Assembly (NCBI GenBank): GCA_017958585.1
Contig: JAGDCK010000053.1
Span: 1 to 15,802 of the forward strand
DNA from: Lachnospiraceae bacterium
Lineage (GTDB): Bacteria > Bacillota > Clostridia > Lachnospirales > Lachnospiraceae
Direction of reading: 5' to 3'
DNA: 15,802 nt
Shown here in pieces: positions 6,535-13,514 of this stretch. The position numbers and the translations under genes are program-made. The notes below the pieces were generated by a model. It made no database searches. It was not told where the DNA came from and saw nothing but the letters and a program-made list of their open reading frames with translations. The first letter of the stretch is position 1; each line of letters begins with the position of its first letter.

Positions 6535-8238
6535 TTAATTATTCATCTGCATGTACACATCAAGAAGGCTCCACACAGTGGCATTTCCGTATCCCAGTCT
6601 CCAGACTGCAACGCCTCCCACATCATTTGCATCCATGACATTAAGCTTTGCGCTCAGGGAGTTGGCATCCTCGATCCAGATCTGATAGAAGGCATCTCCT
6701 GACTGCCACTCTGCGTAGTTTTGTCCGCATTCCTCATCCCACTCGTAAGAAACAGGCATTCTCGATATGAAATCCGCGGTATTCTCGACAGTTATATAGC
6801 TGTCCGTAACCGTTGTATTCTCTGTCTTCCACAAAATGGTATAGAAGGGAACCGCATTTATTATCTTTCCTGCAGGCATCTTTTCAGCAGTTTTTGTGAT
6901 GCCCTCTGAAACGTAGTTAAGGCTTGCCACGCTTCCGGGATTCTCTGATCCGTGCCAGTGTTCATCGTATCCCATGATCACCACATAGTCACAGACCTTA
7001 CCCTGCACATCCAGCCTGTAATAGGTGTTAAAATCCTTTGGAGGATAATTGTCCGTGCTAAGCACCAGTCCCGCCTCGGAGCAAAGGATCGACAATTCTC
7101 TCAAAAACTGAATGTAGTGAACGCCTCCGGCGCTCGTGATCTTTTCAAAGTCAAGATTTACACCGTCTATTCCAAGACTTGTGGCCTTGCTTACGATCCC
7201 CTCCTCCAGCTTTCTTCTGGAAGAGCTTTTCTTTAACACTTCGTTTATATCAACATCCGCTTTGTTTTCATTCTTGTAATTAAAATCATCCCATACAGCC
7301 CAGACCTTAAGTCCTTTTCCGTGGGCATTTGCCACATATGCAGGTGATGAAAAATCTCTGAATCCGCCCTCATTGTCATTTATGGAAAACCATGTGGGTG
7401 CGATCACGTTCATGGCAGTTCCCTCTGAGGCTGCATCAAAAAATGTATCGTTTCCTCCGACGCCTCCTATGGCATTAAAGCCAAGGCAAACCTTGCCATC
7501 CATTATGATATCGTTTCTGACCGGAGCCGCATAATCGGTAACGGGTGTTTCTGCAAGAACCCTCTCATTATCTAAGAATTTATTCTCCACATATCCAAGA
7601 TAACCGTCAGAGGTTTTTACCTTGCTCCATGTTTCCATTTTGTCAACGACTTCCACTTCGTCGCCTTTTAAAAGATCCACCATGATCTCGCTCTTGATCC
7701 CGCCCTTTACTCTGAGCTTTGTATCCTTTGCGATATCTGATAGAGTCTTTTCACCCCAGGTGTTTTTAAGGACCACGGTGTGAGGATTTAAGCTGTATTC
7801 AAAATTTGTGAATATCTTTACATAGTCAAGGGCCACATAAAGTGTATCACCCTCTTTAAAGCATCCAACAAATCCTAAATCTCTCTCCTGACCACCCTCA
7901 TTTATCACTTCGGATCCAAAGGCTGTCTCATAGGTCTTTACGGCATCCGTAAAGAGGATCATCTGCTCATCCTCACTCACATAGAAGACGTCATTTAAAT
8001 ACTCTCTTACCTTGTCGATCTCCCAATAGCAGATGCCATCCCTTACTCTCAGATATTCATCCGTTATCTCATTTCCAAGGATCAGACGCCTTGACTCATC
8101 GTCAACGCCGTAGTACTCATTAAGGTCTACTCTCTCCTTACTGTAGGAGTATTTGTCAGCTACGATCTTTATGCCGTAATAGCCGGCTATGCAAAATATC
8201 AAAAAAAGTGCCACAAGCACAGGTACTGCTTTTTTCAT
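6535..8238 (-). CDS. Membrane-anchored GH18 glycosidase with SH3 domain (SleL/YdhD-like)
   Basis: This 567-aa protein starts with an uncleaved or cleaved signal helix (about 4-22). Residues about 45-165 look like a copper amine oxidase N-terminal-type stalk domain. A bacterial SH3 domain (about 174-222) follows, and then a glycoside hydrolase 18 barrel (about 245-560). The catalytic signature is IDGVNLDFE, with E365 as the acid/base and D363 assisting. MGYDEH (422-427) and the closing VAVWRLGYG (543-551) are also typical. SleL/YaaH-type relatives are N-acetylglucosaminidases acting on peptidoglycan, so a cell-wall role outside the membrane is likely; spore-cortex specificity cannot be claimed. 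The start at 8238 was chosen because GAGGT lies 7 bases before it. An ATG 6 bases upstream is too close, and an ATG at 8277 has no site. Confidence 0.9.
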   Translation of the reverse strand: MKKAVPVLVALFLIFCIAGYYGIKIVADKYSYSKERVDLNEYYGVDDESRRLILGNEITDEYLRVRDGICYWEIDKVREYLNDVFYVSEDEQMILFTDAVKTYETAFGSEVINEGGQERDLGFVGCFKEGDTLYVALDYVKIFTNFEYSLNPHTVVLKNTWGEKTLSDIAKDTKLRVKGGIKSEIMVDLLKGDEVEVVDKMETWSKVKTSDGYLGYVENKFLDNERVLAETPVTDYAAPVRNDIIMDGKVCLGFNAIGGVGGNDTFFDAASEGTAMNVIAPTWFSINDNEGGFRDFSSPAYVANAHGKGLKVWAVWDDFNYKNENKADVDINEVLKKSSSRRKLEEGIVSKATSLGIDGVNLDFEKITSAGGVHYIQFLRELSILCSEAGLVLSTDNYPPKDFNTYYRLDVQGKVCDYVVIMGYDEHWHGSENPGSVASLNYVSEGITKTAEKMPAGKIINAVPFYTILWKTENTTVTDSYITVENTADFISRMPVSYEWDEECGQNYAEWQSGDAFYQIWIEDANSLSAKLNVMDANDVGGVAVWRLGYGNATVWSLLDVYMQMNN

Positions 8239-8260
8239 TATCATTACCTCGTCAAAATAA

Positions 8261-8292
8261 AATAGAGAAGCCGCCAAAGCGACATCTCTATT
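8261..8292 (-). terminator. Hairpin terminator after the 77-aa gene, inside the GH18 upstream region
   Basis: On the minus strand AATAGAGA (8285-8292) pairs perfectly with TCTCTATT (8261-8268). An inner stem TCGC/GCGG encloses a TTTG loop, and the T-rich TTATTTT follows (8254-8260). It lies about 80 bases past the stop codon of the 77-aa gene and only 22 bases before the GH18 start codon. Confidence 0.65.
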
Positions 8293-8319
8293 CTAACACA
8301 CCTGAAGAATTCCAGTCAT
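8290..8319 (-). promoter_or_regulatory. Probable promoter of the GH18 gene, overlapping the hairpin
   Basis: The minus strand shows ATGACT (8314-8319), 18 bases, then TGTTAGAAT, an extended -10 whose hexamer TAGAAT is at 8290-8295. The predicted start near 8283 falls just past the 5' arm of the terminator hairpin. Transcripts from this promoter would therefore lack that arm and read into GH18. Confidence 0.5.
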
Positions 8320-8373
8320 TAAGATTTTGTGAATATACAACCAACACGAGAGGCAACCCTGTTACATAATAAT

Positions 8374-8607
8374 TCACAAAACCTGACGTAACGTTACTTT
8401 ATCCAGGCGTACTTGTGCAATTCTGCCCGTGTCATCAGTCACATAATCCGCCATATAGTCATTATCCTCACGGACTATGGCAGATGCCGCAGTAAAAGAA
8501 CATGTCTCAATATCGTCCACGTAATATACCGCATCTTCGCAACCCAACAGCTGCCAAAATTCCAATACACCACCCACGGTATCAGGCAGAAGACACTCTT
8601 TTGCCAT
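8374..8607 (-). CDS. Hypothetical 77-aa protein
   Basis: I do not recognise this protein. The ATG at 8607 has a good ribosome binding site (AAGGAAGG, about 9 bases upstream), and a hairpin terminator lies downstream, so it looks like a real single-gene unit. It is acidic, soluble in appearance (no signal peptide or membrane helix), and has three cysteines (C5, C23, C36). The first half reads like a helix (VGGVLEFWQLLGC). The rest is rich in D, V and T and could form a small beta domain (EDNDYMADYVTDD then RIAQVRLDKVTL). Neighbours on both sides are unrelated, so context gives no function. Its leader carries a stem-loop (8631-8674). No clear promoter was found. Confidence 0.6.
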   Translation of the reverse strand: MAKECLLPDTVGGVLEFWQLLGCEDAVYYVDDIETCSFTAASAIVREDNDYMADYVTDDTGRIAQVRLDKVTLRQVL

Positions 8608-8630
8608 ACGAATATACCTTCCTTTCTCAA

Positions 8631-8674
8631 AAACCTATTTCCAAAAAGAAAATGTGATATATCAATATAGGTTT
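8631..8674 (-). repeat. Leader inverted repeat upstream of the 77-aa gene
   Basis: AAACCTAT (8631-8638) and ATAGGTTT (8667-8674) are perfect 8-base inverted arms. The 10-base palindrome TGATATATCA (8655-8664) lies between them. In the minus-strand transcript this stem would end about 23 bases before the start codon, next to but not covering the ribosome binding site. Confidence 0.4.
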
Positions 8675-8709
8675 CCGCAATTATTCATTTAGGTAAACGC
8701 TCCGGGGCG

Positions 8710-8737
8710 CACATTAAAAATTTGAATTATTAATGTG
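8710..8737. repeat. Inverted repeat CACATTAA / TTAATGTG
   Basis: Perfect 8-base arms at 8710-8717 and 8730-8737 with a 12-base AT-rich centre. Neither strand has a following T run, so it is not a terminator. It may be an operator or a chance AT-rich repeat. Confidence 0.4.
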
Positions 8738-8820
8738 AAAAAATTAGTTGAACAACCTAGAAACAAAGGCACTGCGCCAATAAGACATCCTGAATTTAAG
8801 TAAAATAATAATCGTTTGGG

Positions 8821-8946
8821 ATGAAGGAACGAATCGTTCCAAGAAAAGTGTTCAAAAGTTATTTAGGAAAAATCCTGTATAAAAAAACTGTCCTCCTCTC
8901 CGTGCTATACGCCGGAGTCATTTACTTGTTTTATTATAATTTATGA
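8821..8946 (+). CDS. Possible 41-aa single-helix membrane protein
   Basis: A short ORF from ATG at 8821 encodes a strongly basic first half (MKERIVPRKVFKSYLGK) followed by a hydrophobic helix to the end (residues about 23-41, ending LFYYNL). Positive charge followed by a membrane helix is a sensible protein layout. Its stop codon overlaps the start of the next small ORF as ATGA, which suggests coupling. Against it: only GGG precedes the ATG as a ribosome binding site, no promoter is evident, and the length is within the range of chance. It has no recognised family. A decayed longer membrane-protein gene is the main alternative. Confidence 0.3.
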   Translation: MKERIVPRKVFKSYLGKILYKKTVLLSVLYAGVIYLFYYNL

Positions 8947-9077
8947 CTGTATCCATTTCAACAATTTTTTTATTGAATCTCTATGTTTTATGCGCCGTAA
9001 ACTATTTTGTGAGTGGCGTCTTCCGTGAGCACATGATGAGCGCTTTTTGTAATGAAAAAAACTTTCCCGCAAACTAA
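8943..9077 (+). CDS. Possible 44-aa membrane protein, ATGA-coupled to the preceding ORF
   Basis: This ORF begins at the ATG of an ATGA overlap with the stop of the 41-aa ORF. It encodes one long hydrophobic helix (about residues 4-27, STIFLLNLYVLCAVNYFVSG) and a polar tail with HMMSAFCNEKN. It has no separate ribosome binding site, so expression would depend on coupling. It lies in the -1 frame relative to its neighbour, so the pair could also be one ancestral two-helix protein broken by a frameshift. No family is recognised. It ends 4 bases before the hairpin at 9082-9107. Confidence 0.3.
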   Translation: MTVSISTIFLLNLYVLCAVNYFVSGVFREHMMSAFCNEKNFPAN

Positions 9078-9107
9078 AACAGGAGCCTGCAAAAAAATGC
9101 AGACTCC
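9075..9107 (-). terminator. Terminator of the HerA-like ATPase gene
   Basis: On the minus strand GGAGTCTGCA (9098-9107) pairs with TGCAGGCTCC (9082-9091) around six T, and TGTTTTAG follows. The single imperfect pair is U-G in the minus transcript but C-A in the plus one, which fits minus-strand use. It lies 25 bases past the stop codon. Confidence 0.75.
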
Positions 9108-9131
9108 CGTGGATACCATAAACTATAAATT

Positions 9132-10679
9132 TTATTTTCCGCCAAAAAGAGTGCTCAGAATTCCTCTTCCAAGACTTGCACCCAGGTTTCCTCCAAGAGT
9201 CTTTCCGAACGACCCTCCGATGGAGCCTCCGATAGTCTTTCCAACCTGTCTTCCGATGGTTCCTGCAGTGGTCTTTGCCACACTCTGAACCGCCTTCTGG
9301 CCGGCTTTCTTTTTAGCCTCGATCTCTTTTTGACGTCTCTTTGTCTCGTTTAACTGCTCTTCCTCTTTGATGGCATTCTCAGCTATCTGAGTATTTCTTC
9401 TCTCCAGGAATTCATATGCCGAATCCCTGTCCACGAAATTGGAATACCTTGAGTAGAGGAGACTGTTATTGATAATGCGTGTTCTCTCCGAGTCATCAAT
9501 CGTACCCATAAAACTCTCGGGAGGGCAGATCTTTACTCTCTTTGCGATGGTGGGAACTCCGCTCTCGTCAAGAACTGATACCAAGGCTTCTCCCGTGCTT
9601 AATTCCTGTAAAACCGTGTATGTGTCAAACTCAGGATTTTCTCTAAAGCTCTGTGCCGCTGCCTTTACACCCTTTTGTTCTGCGGGGGTGTATGCTCTCA
9701 GTGCATGCTGAACCTTGTTTCCAAGCTGAGCCAGAATTCCGTCCGGGATATCCTTTGGATTCTGTGTTATGAAATAGATTCCCACACCCTTTGATCTGAT
9801 AAGCTTAACCACCTGCTCGATCTTGTCCAGCAGATCTTTTGAAGCCGAATCAAAGAGCATATGAGCTTCATCAAAGAAAAATACCATCTTCGGTCTGTCG
9901 CAGTCTCCCACCTCGGGAAGATTCTCAAAAAGCTCAGACATCAGCCACAAGAGGAATGTGGAATACATCTTGGGGCTTAATATGAGCTTCTGGCAATCAA
10001 GGAGCTGGATCATACCTCTTCCCCTGTTGTCGGTGCAGAGAAAATCCGCAATGCTTAATGCAGGCTCCCCAAAGAATTTGTCTGCGCCCTCACTCTCAAG
10101 GGAAACCACGCCCCTGGTGATGGCATTAAGTGAAGCCTGAGCAATGTTTCCGTAGGCTGTCGCATAGTTTTGTCTGTTCTCACCCACGTACTGGATCATG
10201 GATTTCAGATCCTTTGTATCGATAAGTAAAAGTCCCTCGTCGTCCGCAATCTTGAATACGATATTTAAAATATCAGACTGTGTATCGTTAAGTCCCATGA
10301 TCCTGGATAAAAGCAAGGGTCCGATCTCTGAGATCGTTGTTCTTAAAGGCATTCCCTTTTCTCCGTAAACATCCCACATGTTTACCGGAAAGGAATCAAA
10401 CTCATAACCCGCATCCTTTAATCCCATACTCTCCACACGGGAATTTACATTTTCATTTTCCACTCCCGGCTTTACAAGGGGAGCCAGGTCACCCTTTACA
10501 TCCGCCAAAAATACGGGCACTCCCAGTTTTGAAAAGGATTCCGCCATGACTTTTAATGTGACTGTTTTACCGGTACCTGTGGCACCTGCAATAAGTCCGT
10601 GTCTGTTGGCCATTTTAGGATAAATACAGATCTCCTCATCGCCGCTTTTTCCCAATAACACTTTTCCGTCTTTGATCAT
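9132..10679 (-). CDS. HerA-like P-loop ATPase (DUF853/YjgR family)
   Basis: This 515-aa protein belongs to the HerA/FtsK group. It has Walker A GATGTGKT at residues 32-39 and Walker B MVFFFDEAH at 265-273. LADVKGDLAPLV (58-69) and the sensor-like YFITQNPKDIPDGILAQLGNK stretch (302-322) are characteristic of DUF853. A charged coiled coil (about 430-465) leads to a glycine-rich tail (about 470-515) with repeating GxxxG-type spacing. The family is very widespread but its role is unsettled; DNA or protein translocation is inferred only from HerA kinship. No nuclease partner (NurA or a SIR2-type protein) is adjacent, so a HerA defence system is not supported. A GGGAGAGG site lies about 6 bases before the ATG. 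It is 60 bases after the SGNH gene with no terminator between, so read-through is possible. Confidence 0.85.
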   Translation of the reverse strand: MIKDGKVLLGKSGDEEICIYPKMANRHGLIAGATGTGKTVTLKVMAESFSKLGVPVFLADVKGDLAPLVKPGVENENVNSRVESMGLKDAGYEFDSFPVNMWDVYGEKGMPLRTTISEIGPLLLSRIMGLNDTQSDILNIVFKIADDEGLLLIDTKDLKSMIQYVGENRQNYATAYGNIAQASLNAITRGVVSLESEGADKFFGEPALSIADFLCTDNRGRGMIQLLDCQKLILSPKMYSTFLLWLMSELFENLPEVGDCDRPKMVFFFDEAHMLFDSASKDLLDKIEQVVKLIRSKGVGIYFITQNPKDIPDGILAQLGNKVQHALRAYTPAEQKGVKAAAQSFRENPEFDTYTVLQELSTGEALVSVLDESGVPTIAKRVKICPPESFMGTIDDSERTRIINNSLLYSRYSNFVDRDSAYEFLERRNTQIAENAIKEEEQLNETKRRQKEIEAKKKAGQKAVQSVAKTTAGTIGRQVGKTIGGSIGGSFGKTLGGNLGASLGRGILSTLFGGK

Positions 10680-10739
10680 AAAATACCTCTCCCTTCGTGA
10701 ATAACTTAATAATACACTTATTTTTACTTACTTAACAGT

Positions 10740-11690
10740 TTATTTTCGAATATATCCCCTATTTGCCATGTACTCGGTAAACTTCCTCTGACCGTTTGCA
10801 TTAAAGTGCTGCCTGTCCAACCAGTCGGTCTCATTGTCTATTCCCAGTGCATCAATCTCATAGAAGAGATTGTGGTATTCAAGGCCGTTTCTGTCTGCAT
10901 ATTCCCCGACATAGTTAAAAATCCGCTGGCGCCTCTTTAAATCTTCATCCAGGTTTTCGTCCCCGTCGTAAAGAGTGTTAAACGGCGCGGTGTACAGGAT
11001 CAGATTCACGTTGTTTTCCCTGCAATACTCTGCCATCATGTCCATGTACTTTTCCATCTCTTCCGGCATGGGTTCCTTCTCGCTTATATCGATCACGGGT
11101 ATCTCCACATTTGGCGTAACTTCCGTAAAAAACACTCCGCCTCTCTCGTTTACATCATAATCCCCAAAGTCCGATTCCCCAAGTTCCTTCCACCTTGTGT
11201 GATACATTCCGAAGGGAATATAAAAATAGAAGGGCTCGTCCTCTATCAGATCCTCAATGGCCGCTTTTTTGATGTGGCCAAGGGGCATTCCGTCAAAAAA
11301 GTAATGGGACATCTCATTTGTCACGGTCCTGAAATCATTTGCACAATACGAAACCTCGAATATGACGGTTTCGGGATGCTGCATTTCGACAGCCTCCATC
11401 ACTGCATAATATGACATGGGCACGGTCTGAGCCGATGTCGCCAGCATAAAGCTCTCGATCCCGAACTCTTCATATAAAAGCATGGGGTCGATGCTGCAAA
11501 ACTGATGACTGTTTCCCACAAAGACTATATCGCAGCTGTCCTTTTTCATATCGCAAAATCTCTCCTGCACAGCCCCCGCGGCCTTTACGGAAAACACCCT
11601 GTTCATCCGCACAAGCGCCATCCACAATATGCACAAAAAGATCAAAAACAAAATAATGATCCGGAAAACCTTCTTTATTTTGTCAAACAC
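10740..11690 (-). CDS. Membrane-anchored SGNH-type protein, partner of the MBOAT acyltransferase
   Basis: This 316-aa protein starts at GTG with GGAGG 10 bases upstream. A signal anchor (about residues 9-28) places the rest outside the membrane. The SGNH/GDSL fold is indicated by FVGNSHQ with the putative nucleophile S61. The closing DRQHFNANG carries D292 and H295, the usual Asp-x-x-His pair. Such proteins (DltD, AlgX/AlgJ, PatB-like) work with MBOAT proteins to move acyl or D-alanyl groups onto surface polymers. The MBOAT gene lies 45 bases upstream on the same strand. No dltA or dltC is in the window and there are no alginate genes, so the acceptor is unknown. An acetylated cell-wall or secreted polysaccharide is the most likely candidate. 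Specific gene names are not justified. Confidence 0.82.
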   Translation of the reverse strand: MFDKIKKVFRIIILFLIFLCILWMALVRMNRVFSVKAAGAVQERFCDMKKDSCDIVFVGNSHQFCSIDPMLLYEEFGIESFMLATSAQTVPMSYYAVMEAVEMQHPETVIFEVSYCANDFRTVTNEMSHYFFDGMPLGHIKKAAIEDLIEDEPFYFYIPFGMYHTRWKELGESDFGDYDVNERGGVFFTEVTPNVEIPVIDISEKEPMPEEMEKYMDMMAEYCRENNVNLILYTAPFNTLYDGDENLDEDLKRRQRIFNYVGEYADRNGLEYHNLFYEIDALGIDNETDWLDRQHFNANGQRKFTEYMANRGYIRK

Positions 11691-11735
11691 CTGTAAAAAT
11701 CCTCCGTTTACTGTTTTGGCTTTTTACCTGAAATT

Positions 11736-13226
11736 TCAGAACTGAAAATATATAAACTGGGACGCCTGAAAGTCCGGTCCGTACACTCCAAATACCGCAA
11801 TAAAGCAAATGCCTGCAATAAATACCAGCCACTTAAACCACAGGTTCTGTGCGGCAAATGCCTCCGTGAGCTTCTTTTTTCCATACAGGAGCACATCGAT
11901 AAGTATCATGAAAAGGATGGCATAGATAAGTACATGGAAATCCTTTTCATCAAGACCGCAGGTATACAGGCTTCCGTCAAAAAGTACCCAGGGATTATAT
12001 GTTGTAAGCATCCCCTTTATGATGCTTACAGCCTGACCGATACTCTCTGCTCTAAATACTATCCAGGCCAGAGTCACCATCACGAATGTGCACGCCCTCT
12101 GCCAGAGTCTGGTGGCAAAAGTTTCTGTTTTAAATCTAAGCGCGCTGTAAATCTTTTGTCTGACAGCACCTGTCGCTTCGCCCGCTATCCTCATAATGCC
12201 GTGGAGCGCTCCCCACAGCACAAAATGCCATGCCGCGCCATGCCAGAGGCCGCTTAGCAAAAACACGACGAAGATATTTATATATTTTCTGACCCTGCCT
12301 TTTCTGCTTCCGCCCAGGGGAAAATACAGATAATCCCTGAACCATTTGGAAAGTGAAATGTGCCACCTGTCCCAGAAATCTCTGATATTTAAAGCCAGAT
12401 ATGGCGTGTGGAAATTGTCCATGATCTCCACTCCCATCACCCCGGCACTTCCTATTGCTATATAAGTGTAGCCTGCAAAGTCGCAGTAGATCTGGATTGA
12501 AAACAGCACTGCTGCCACCGCATACATAAATCCGCCGTATGTAGAATACATCTCCGGGTCAAATACAGTGTTTACAAACACGGACGCCCTGTCGGCTATC
12601 ACCATCTTCATAAAAAATCCGTAAAGCATGGTGAGCGCACCCCTTTGGATCCTGTCCGCATCCCACAGATCCACTTCATGGATCCGGTTTAACTGCCCCA
12701 TCAGCTTCCCGGCTCTCTCAATGGGTCCTGCCACAAGCTGAGGAAAAAATGATATAAAGAGAGCATACCTTAAGGGATTTTTTTCCGCCTTTATGTCTTC
12801 TCTGTAAACGTCTATCACGTATCCCAAGGCCTGGAACACGTAAAATGATATTCCCATGGGGAGAAGCACGTCCGAAGCCTTAAAAGGCGTAACCCCGCGA
12901 AGTTCCAGAAAAACCCTGTTCAAACTGTCTATGGCAAAATTTGCATATTTAAAATATCCCAAAAGCGAAAGCACCGCTATGGCGCTTAATGCTGTTATCA
13001 GTTTTTTTAATACCGTTCTTTCCTTTGCCCTTTCTATAAAAAGCGCCCCAAGGTAAGTCACGGCGGTGGTTCCCAAAAGCAGCAGCACATACTTTACGTT
13101 CCAGCACATATAAAAATAGTAGCTTGCCGCAAGAAGCCATATGTATCTTGTCTTTCGCGGAATTATAAAAAATACCGCTATAACCACAGGGAAAAATATA
13201 AGAAAAGAAAAAGAGTTGAAAAGCAT
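11736..13226 (-). CDS. MBOAT family membrane O-acyltransferase (AlgI/DltB-like)
   Basis: This 496-aa polytopic membrane protein has about ten or more hydrophobic segments. The family signatures are in order: PMGISFYVFQALGYVID (123-139), PQLVAGPIER (162-171), FWDRWHISLSKWFRDYLYFPLGG (284-306, H289) and SGLWHGAAWHF with the presumed catalytic H329 (325-335). The end FIYFQF is typical of the AlgI branch. It is expected to pass acyl groups, usually acetyl, across the membrane to an extracellular SGNH partner, which is the next gene. The start at 13226 is chosen because AAGGAG lies 8 bases upstream and MLFNS is the usual family start. An ATG at 13301 would put the promoter inside the coding region. 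Confidence 0.92.
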   Translation of the reverse strand: MLFNSFSFLIFFPVVIAVFFIIPRKTRYIWLLAASYYFYMCWNVKYVLLLLGTTAVTYLGALFIERAKERTVLKKLITALSAIAVLSLLGYFKYANFAIDSLNRVFLELRGVTPFKASDVLLPMGISFYVFQALGYVIDVYREDIKAEKNPLRYALFISFFPQLVAGPIERAGKLMGQLNRIHEVDLWDADRIQRGALTMLYGFFMKMVIADRASVFVNTVFDPEMYSTYGGFMYAVAAVLFSIQIYCDFAGYTYIAIGSAGVMGVEIMDNFHTPYLALNIRDFWDRWHISLSKWFRDYLYFPLGGSRKGRVRKYINIFVVFLLSGLWHGAAWHFVLWGALHGIMRIAGEATGAVRQKIYSALRFKTETFATRLWQRACTFVMVTLAWIVFRAESIGQAVSIIKGMLTTYNPWVLFDGSLYTCGLDEKDFHVLIYAILFMILIDVLLYGKKKLTEAFAAQNLWFKWLVFIAGICFIAVFGVYGPDFQASQFIYFQF

Positions 13227-13274
13227 TTTAGCGACTCCTTTTTTCCAAAAGTTAAATTGATTTACTTTCTCAAT

Positions 13275-13302
13275 TTTATACTTTAACGTCACAAATTGCA
13301 AA
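13275..13302 (-). promoter_or_regulatory. Promoter of the MBOAT-SGNH operon
   Basis: The minus strand shows TTTGCA (13297-13302), 16 bases, then TATAAA (13275-13280). The predicted start near 13268 gives a leader of about 42 bases before the chosen ATG, which supports the shorter protein. Confidence 0.5.
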
Positions 13303-13443
13303 GTTTTTACGCATTTTGCCCTCTCTTTTGCTCAGTACCTGTTCAGAGGGGTTAATCTGTCCGATATATATTTATGGAAAGAACTGTTTTTTAGCGTAAA
13401 AAAGCGCAAATAGAAAAATTTTATAAAATAGTTTTTTCTTCTA

Positions 13444-13472
13444 TTGACTTAAAAAATAACAAAGGCTAATAT
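13444..13472 (+). promoter_or_regulatory. Promoter of mecA
   Basis: TTGACT (13444-13449), 17 bases, then TAATAT (13467-13472). The predicted start near 13479 leaves a leader of about 36 bases. No CtsR-type GGTCAAA box is seen nearby. Confidence 0.65.
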
Positions 13473-13514
13473 GGTTGTACTTTAAACATGATGCGGAAAG
13501 GACGGTATGCTTAT

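Larger units (their letters stand above)
8608..9131. other. 524-base stretch without an established gene
   Basis: This AT-rich interval lies between the 77-aa gene and the HerA-like gene. It contains the leader stem-loop of the 77-aa gene, an inverted repeat at 8710-8737, two tiny plus-strand ORFs (8821-8946, 8943-9077) and the minus-strand terminator at 9075-9107. A further 22-codon GTG ORF (8735-8803) has no ribosome binding site. I see no tRNA, transposase or attachment site. Confidence 0.6.

Noticed and set aside
8735..8803. 22-codon GTG ORF (VKKLVEQPRNKG...).
   Set aside because: No ribosome binding site, start codon sits inside an inverted repeat, and no hydrophobic or known motif; not enough to call a gene.
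8676..8920. Possible decayed agrB (quorum-peptide processing) gene: fragments reading RSGAH, GTAPIRHPEF and a basic-then-hydrophobic stretch recall AgrB order.
   Set aside because: The fragments lie in different frames with stops between, the spacing between the GAH-like and API-like pieces is about 22 residues where AgrB needs about 60, and no agrD or sensor kinase is near. Resemblance this short is likely chance.
8944..9095. Minus-strand frame open through the terminator, ending ...RIKHRDSIKKLLKWIQS.
   Set aside because: Its beginning runs through the terminator hairpin of the HerA-like gene, it has no start with a ribosome binding site, and it is antisense to the ATGA-linked ORF; judged a shadow.
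9132..10679. HerA-like ATPase as part of an anti-phage HerA system.
   Set aside because: The DUF853/YjgR family call is better supported, and no NurA, SIR2 or DUF4297-type partner is adjacent.
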